From NCBI GenBank assembly GCA_040218415.1, contig JAVJRN010000054.1, positions 86,938 to 150,937 of the forward strand: a DNA stretch of 64,000 bases, in the 5' to 3' direction. Each line of letters opens with the position of its first letter. The stretch's first letter is position 1. The DNA is from JAVJRN01 sp040218415. Lineage in GTDB: Bacteria; Bacteroidota; Bacteroidia; Cytophagales; Cyclobacteriaceae. Of the stretch, positions 60,969 through 64,000 are shown piece after piece. Position numbers and translations under genes: made by a program. The notes under the pieces were generated by a model, which saw only the letters and a list, made by a program, of their open reading frames with translations, was not told the DNA's origin and searched no databases.

Positions 60969-61057
60969 AAAATCTAATCTGGTAATTAAACCCCTAAATA
61001 GTAAGGATTTGAGCTGTAAAACTGCTTCAACTATCCACTGTTATCCTTTTCTTACGA

Positions 61058-61133
61058 ATGAGGTCTTAACCAAGGTTAAGATGAGGTCCAGTTTAACAAT
61101 CCACCTAACTCGGTCTTGTTTTTAATGTTAGGT
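61058..61133 (+). promoter_or_regulatory. repeat-rich leader region of serC
   Basis: The 240-bp gap before serC holds a direct repeat ATGAGGTC (61058-61065 and 61081-61088) flanking a perfect inverted repeat TCTTAACC-AA-GGTTAAGA (61064-61081), then a second hairpin ACCTAAC-N17-GTTAGGT (61103-61133). They lie 50-120 bp before the serC start and may be operators or a structured leader. Confidence 0.35.
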
Positions 61134-61179
61134 TTAAAAACATTCGAATCAGATTTTCCTCAAAATTATAACCTTTTAT

Positions 61180-62247
61180 ATGAGCAACAAAATTTACTTT
61201 ACCCCTGGGCCATCCCAGCTTTTCTACACAGCAGCAGACCATTTGAAAAATGCCGTTAAGGAAGATATTTGCTCGATTTCTCATAGAAGTGCAGAGTTTA
61301 AAAAAATCTATGAATACACTATCGAACAATTAAAAACATTACTCGATCTACCTGATGAATATCAGATCGTTTTTGCCTCTTCAGCTAATGAGATATGGGA
61401 AAGGCTAATTCAAAATTTGACAATAAAAAAATCACATCACTTTGTAAATGGCGCCTTTAGCGATAAGTTTTTAAGCTTCGCTCATCAATATGGTCGTCAA
61501 TCTACTTCCGAGTCTGTCAATGATGGCGCTGATTTTAGCCATTGGGATATTCCAGCAGACACAGAGTTGATTTCTCTCACGTTGAATGAAACTAGTATCG
61601 GCTATCAAATAACGAATGACGAAATAGCATCGGTCAGATATGCAAACCCTGACAAGTTAATTGCTCTGGATGCTGTAAGCGCATTTCCTGCCTCCAAGGT
61701 GGATATTAATCTCATAGACACCACTTATTTTTCTGTTCAAAAATGTTTTGGGCTACCATCAGGCCTAGGCGTGTGGATAGTTAATCCAAAATGTGTAGAA
61801 AGAGCAAAAAAATTAAATGAGTCGCAGATTACCGGTAGTTATCACCAATTAACTCAAATGATTGAGATGGGTCAGAAATTTCAAACTGCTGAAACACCAA
61901 ACACTCTGGGAATTTACCTACTTGGAAAAGTCGCAGAGGATATGCTAATAAGAGGTAAAAAAAGTATTATAAACGATACTATATATAAGGCGAGCATATT
62001 GTACAGCGCCATTGAAAATAGCTCAATGAATCCTTTCATTGAAAATAAAGAACACCGATCTAAGACGGTTATTGTAGCAGATGCAGGTTCAAATACTTCC
62101 AAGTTTCTCAAAGATGCAAGTTCAAGAGGGTGGATTATTGGATCAGGGTATGGAAAACATAAGGAAAACCATATCAGAATTGCCAATTTCCCGACTCATT
62201 CAAAAGAGCAGATAGAACAACTTTGCGATTTCATTGCCAAGTACTAG
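61180..62247 (+). CDS. serC: phosphoserine aminotransferase (class V aminotransferase)
   Basis: SerC converts 3-phosphohydroxypyruvate and glutamate to phosphoserine. This 355-residue fold-I class V aminotransferase has the N-terminal FTPGPSQLF block, SISHRSAEF near 33-41, the cofactor-side ALDAVSAFPA and the Schiff-base lysine K188 in FSVQKCFGLPSGLGV. It has the size of the family. The neighbouring SerB-SerA fusion supplies the steps before and after it, which supports phosphoserine rather than another class V substrate. The start is the ATG at 61180, preceded by an AT-rich stretch. Confidence 0.85.
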   Translation: MSNKIYFTPGPSQLFYTAADHLKNAVKEDICSISHRSAEFKKIYEYTIEQLKTLLDLPDEYQIVFASSANEIWERLIQNLTIKKSHHFVNGAFSDKFLSFAHQYGRQSTSESVNDGADFSHWDIPADTELISLTLNETSIGYQITNDEIASVRYANPDKLIALDAVSAFPASKVDINLIDTTYFSVQKCFGLPSGLGVWIVNPKCVERAKKLNESQITGSYHQLTQMIEMGQKFQTAETPNTLGIYLLGKVAEDMLIRGKKSIINDTIYKASILYSAIENSSMNPFIENKEHRSKTVIVADAGSNTSKFLKDASSRGWIIGSGYGKHKENHIRIANFPTHSKEQIEQLCDFIAKY

Positions 62248-62377
62248 ACAATTATTATTCTGAAATTGAACTGAAAAACCACAATCAACAAAAGATTATT
62301 TAAGAATCAATTGTCATTTATTGTCAAATATTTTGAAACTTTCAATTTACCTATGGAGTTTCTAATTTGATAGTATA

Positions 62378-62385
62378 TAATTTTG
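62378..62385 (+). promoter_or_regulatory. candidate -7 box of the universal stress protein gene
   Basis: TAATTTTG matches TAnnTTTG and would begin transcription near 62391, about 20 nt before the ATG at 62411. No TTTG was found at the -33 distance. Confidence 0.4.
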
Positions 62386-62410
62386 CGTCAAAATAAGATC
62401 TCATTTGAGT

Positions 62411-63337
62411 ATGTATAAGTTTAATAAAATATTGGTAGGCCTTGATCAGACAGAAATTGATCAAGATTTGATTAAGGCAGCATCAGATATTTGTGAGCTT
62501 TCTGGAGCCAAAGAAGTATTCTTTATCAACATTATTAAAGACTTTAATATGCCTGACTCTTTACTCAAAGAGTTTCCTGGCTTATTGGAAAAAGCAATAA
62601 AAGAAAGACAAGAATTGCTAGAAGCAGAGGTGAAGGATCATTTCGACCATCCTGAAGTGAAGATAACAGTAAACGTAATTGTAGAGCAAGGTCAAGTCAC
62701 AAAAAGCTTACTCAAAATCACTGGAGCTGAAAAAATTGATCTTATTGTTCTTGGCAGAAAGAATGAGAAAAAAGGTGGGGGTGTATTGCTAAATAGAATT
62801 GCCCGCCGTGCTGGCTGTTCACTTTTGATAGTTCCAAAAGGAGCCAGATTCAAAACGGAAACAATCTTAATTCCGACTGATTTTTCACATTATTCAAAAC
62901 AAGCCATAGAAAAGGGCATTTCTTTCGCAAACAAATCCAAAAATCCTGTAAAATTAGTCGTGCAAAACGTCTATGTCGTTCCTACTGGCTATCACTATAC
63001 TGGAAAAAGCTTTGAGGAATTTGGAGAGATAATGAAAGAAAATGCGAAAAAAGATTATCAATCCTTCATAAGTCAGTTTAACACAAAAAATTTAAAAATT
63101 GAAGATGTATATTCTTTGGATAAGGACGATGACATCATTACCGATATTTTTAGATCAGCAAAAAAAACAAAAGCTAATCTAATTATTATTGGAGCGAAAG
63201 GAAGAAGCGCCACAACTGCATTATTTATCGGTAGTAAAGCAGAAAAACTCATTCAACTTGAATCTGAGATACCACTTTTGGTCATAAGACCGAAAGGCAA
63301 AAGAGCCGGTTTTCTTGAATATATTCAAGAGTTATAA
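62411..63337 (+). CDS. tandem universal stress protein
   Basis: From the ATG at 62411 (a TTG two codons upstream is also in frame) the product has 308 residues and two UspA domains in tandem. The second domain has the ATP-binding pattern G-2x-G-9x-G-S (IGAKGRSATTALFIGS) near 273-288. The first has a degenerate version (VLGRKNEKKGGG), so only the second half probably binds ATP. USP proteins help bacteria survive starvation and redox or envelope stress; the mechanism is unknown. The gene is alone on this strand, convergent with a MarR regulator gene 31 bp away. Confidence 0.92.
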   Translation: MYKFNKILVGLDQTEIDQDLIKAASDICELSGAKEVFFINIIKDFNMPDSLLKEFPGLLEKAIKERQELLEAEVKDHFDHPEVKITVNVIVEQGQVTKSLLKITGAEKIDLIVLGRKNEKKGGGVLLNRIARRAGCSLLIVPKGARFKTETILIPTDFSHYSKQAIEKGISFANKSKNPVKLVVQNVYVVPTGYHYTGKSFEEFGEIMKENAKKDYQSFISQFNTKNLKIEDVYSLDKDDDIITDIFRSAKKTKANLIIIGAKGRSATTALFIGSKAEKLIQLESEIPLLVIRPKGKRAGFLEYIQEL

Positions 63338-63368
63338 TGGTGCGCTAAAGCAGCAAAGTAGGAAGACC

Positions 63369-63818
63369 TTACCCTCTAAGTTTATCCAACAATAAATTTA
63401 ATTGTAGGCTTTCTTCCTCTGTTAGTTTTTGAATCGAAGCTTCCCATTTGTTTAAGTGATCATCTATTTCATTCAAAAGAGCTAGACCTTTATCTGAAAT
63501 AAAAACATCCACTGCTCTCCTATCACCTTTACTTTGCATACGCTCTACGAGTGCTTTTTCTTCAAGTTTATCTACAATTCTTGAAGCATTTGAGCTTTTA
63601 TCGAGCATTCGATCTATAAGCAAATTAATGGTAGCTGGTTTCGGATGCTGTCCCCTAAGAATTCTTAGAATATTATATTGTGGCGTAGTTAAACCATAAG
63701 GTTTAAATATTCCCAATTGATGTTGACTCACCCACCCATTCGTGTATATCACATTGATAATAGCCTTGTTAAACTCACTAGCAAACTTAGGTTGCTTGAT
63801 GTCTTCTGAAATTCCCAT
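63369..63818 (-). CDS. MarR family transcriptional regulator
   Basis: A 149-residue winged-helix protein of the MarR family. It has the recognition part LTTPQYNILRILRGQHPKPA, INLLIDRMLDKSSNASRIVDKL and the wing VERMQSKGDRRAVDVFISDKG; these are read as shorter motifs (TTPQYNILRIL, NASRIVDKLE, GDRRAVDVFIS). It binds a palindromic operator as a dimer and is usually released by a small phenolic or oxidising ligand. The partner gene is not obvious. A short palindrome just upstream of its start (63835-63847) is a possible auto-operator. Confidence 0.9.
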   Translation of the reverse strand: MGISEDIKQPKFASEFNKAIINVIYTNGWVSQHQLGIFKPYGLTTPQYNILRILRGQHPKPATINLLIDRMLDKSSNASRIVDKLEEKALVERMQSKGDRRAVDVFISDKGLALLNEIDDHLNKWEASIQKLTEEESLQLNLLLDKLRG

Positions 63819-63834
63819 GAAAATATTTTACAAC

Positions 63835-63847
63835 TACATATAATGTA
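63835..63847 (-). promoter_or_regulatory. possible MarR auto-operator
   Basis: The palindrome TACAT-N3-ATGTA lies 17-29 bp upstream of the MarR start codon, flanked on the minus strand by GTTG on both sides. Both position and symmetry fit self-regulation, but the repeat is short and AT-rich. Confidence 0.25.
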
Positions 63848-64000
63848 ACAACATTAAATAATTCTTGTTCAATATTAGTCAATTTTAAATTATTGAAAAT
63901 TACTGACATCCGACATAACCCAAATTTTGACAAAAAGGGGCTCTAGCTTTAAAATTAAGGTGATTTTCCTGAGTTTCTAAAAACACCCCCCTCCTTGAGA
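63848..64000. other. AT-rich end of window, no gene seen
   Basis: No open frame, hairpin or promoter that I can support is visible in the last 150 bp. It ends in a C-rich stretch (cacccccctccttgaga) that may belong to the next gene beyond the window. Confidence 0.3.

Noticed and set aside
1..64000. Mobile elements, prophage, CRISPR arrays, rRNA or tRNA genes
   Set aside because: No transposase, integrase, repeat-spacer pattern or structured RNA was recognised by eye; a tRNAscan or Rfam search was not possible here.

Overview
The window reads as a contiguous piece of chromosome from a member of the Bacteroidota, most likely a marine or soil member of the Cytophagales. The evidence is an AT-rich coding background; the Bacteroidota promoter pattern TTTG-N19/20-TAnnTTTG at two operons, with no Shine-Dalgarno-like leaders; alternative complex III genes (actABCDEF) directly upstream of a caa3-type oxidase with two subunit III genes; a long-form IspG; a 58-residue Hc1-like histone; and small Bacteroidota-only proteins (DUF6728-like, DUF6913-like). 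I saw no IS element, phage, CRISPR array, rRNA or tRNA gene. Gene density is very high and most genes are housekeeping.

Region by region. 1-6.3 kb: the end of a secreted TPR protein, a CCA-adding-type nucleotidyltransferase and a TetR regulator (minus); ligA, a small unknown gene and dapA overlapping on plus; an Hc1-like histone on minus. 6.3-11.1 kb: an alpha-oxoamine synthase (serine palmitoyltransferase/KBL type) divergent from accC, then DUF1015 and Maf. 11.1-15.5 kb: HlyD adaptor, TolC-like protein, sdaAB and thyA on minus. 15.5-21.5 kb: MMPL/RND transporter, peroxiredoxin, leuS and a 38-residue membrane peptide on plus. 21.6-26.7 kb: two lipoproteins, MmcQ/YjbR, a DUF6728-like protein, ispG and an SDR on minus. 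26.9-28.4 kb: MlaE/MlaF-type ABC transporter. 28.4-36.9 kb: a chain of overlapping minus-strand genes (small SCO-like protein, DUF420, CAMCR-motif protein, DUF983, very large NtrY-like histidine kinase, large outer-membrane barrel). 37-51.8 kb: the respiratory operon act-cox, driven by a clear promoter at 51.77 kb and closed by a terminator at 36.92 kb. 51.9-58.5 kb: a compact operon of sodium symporter, GNAT acetyltransferase, M20 amidohydrolase and two fold-III PLP racemases, with a beta-lactamase-fold hydrolase upstream. 58.6-64 kb: a SerB-SerA fusion, a cysteine-free YtxJ-like protein, SerC, a tandem universal stress protein and a MarR regulator.

How they work together. The respiratory block encodes a whole electron path: quinol oxidation by ACIII, cytochrome c domains, heme A synthesis (ctaA, ctaB) and cytochrome oxidase, with assembly-related genes immediately downstream. 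The serine block puts all three steps of the phosphorylated serine pathway in two polypeptides. The racemase operon is the least explained set and looks like uptake and processing of (N-acyl) amino acids or small wall-derived peptides. The most unusual individual proteins are the YtxJ-like protein with no cysteine and the SCO-like protein too short to hold the copper site.
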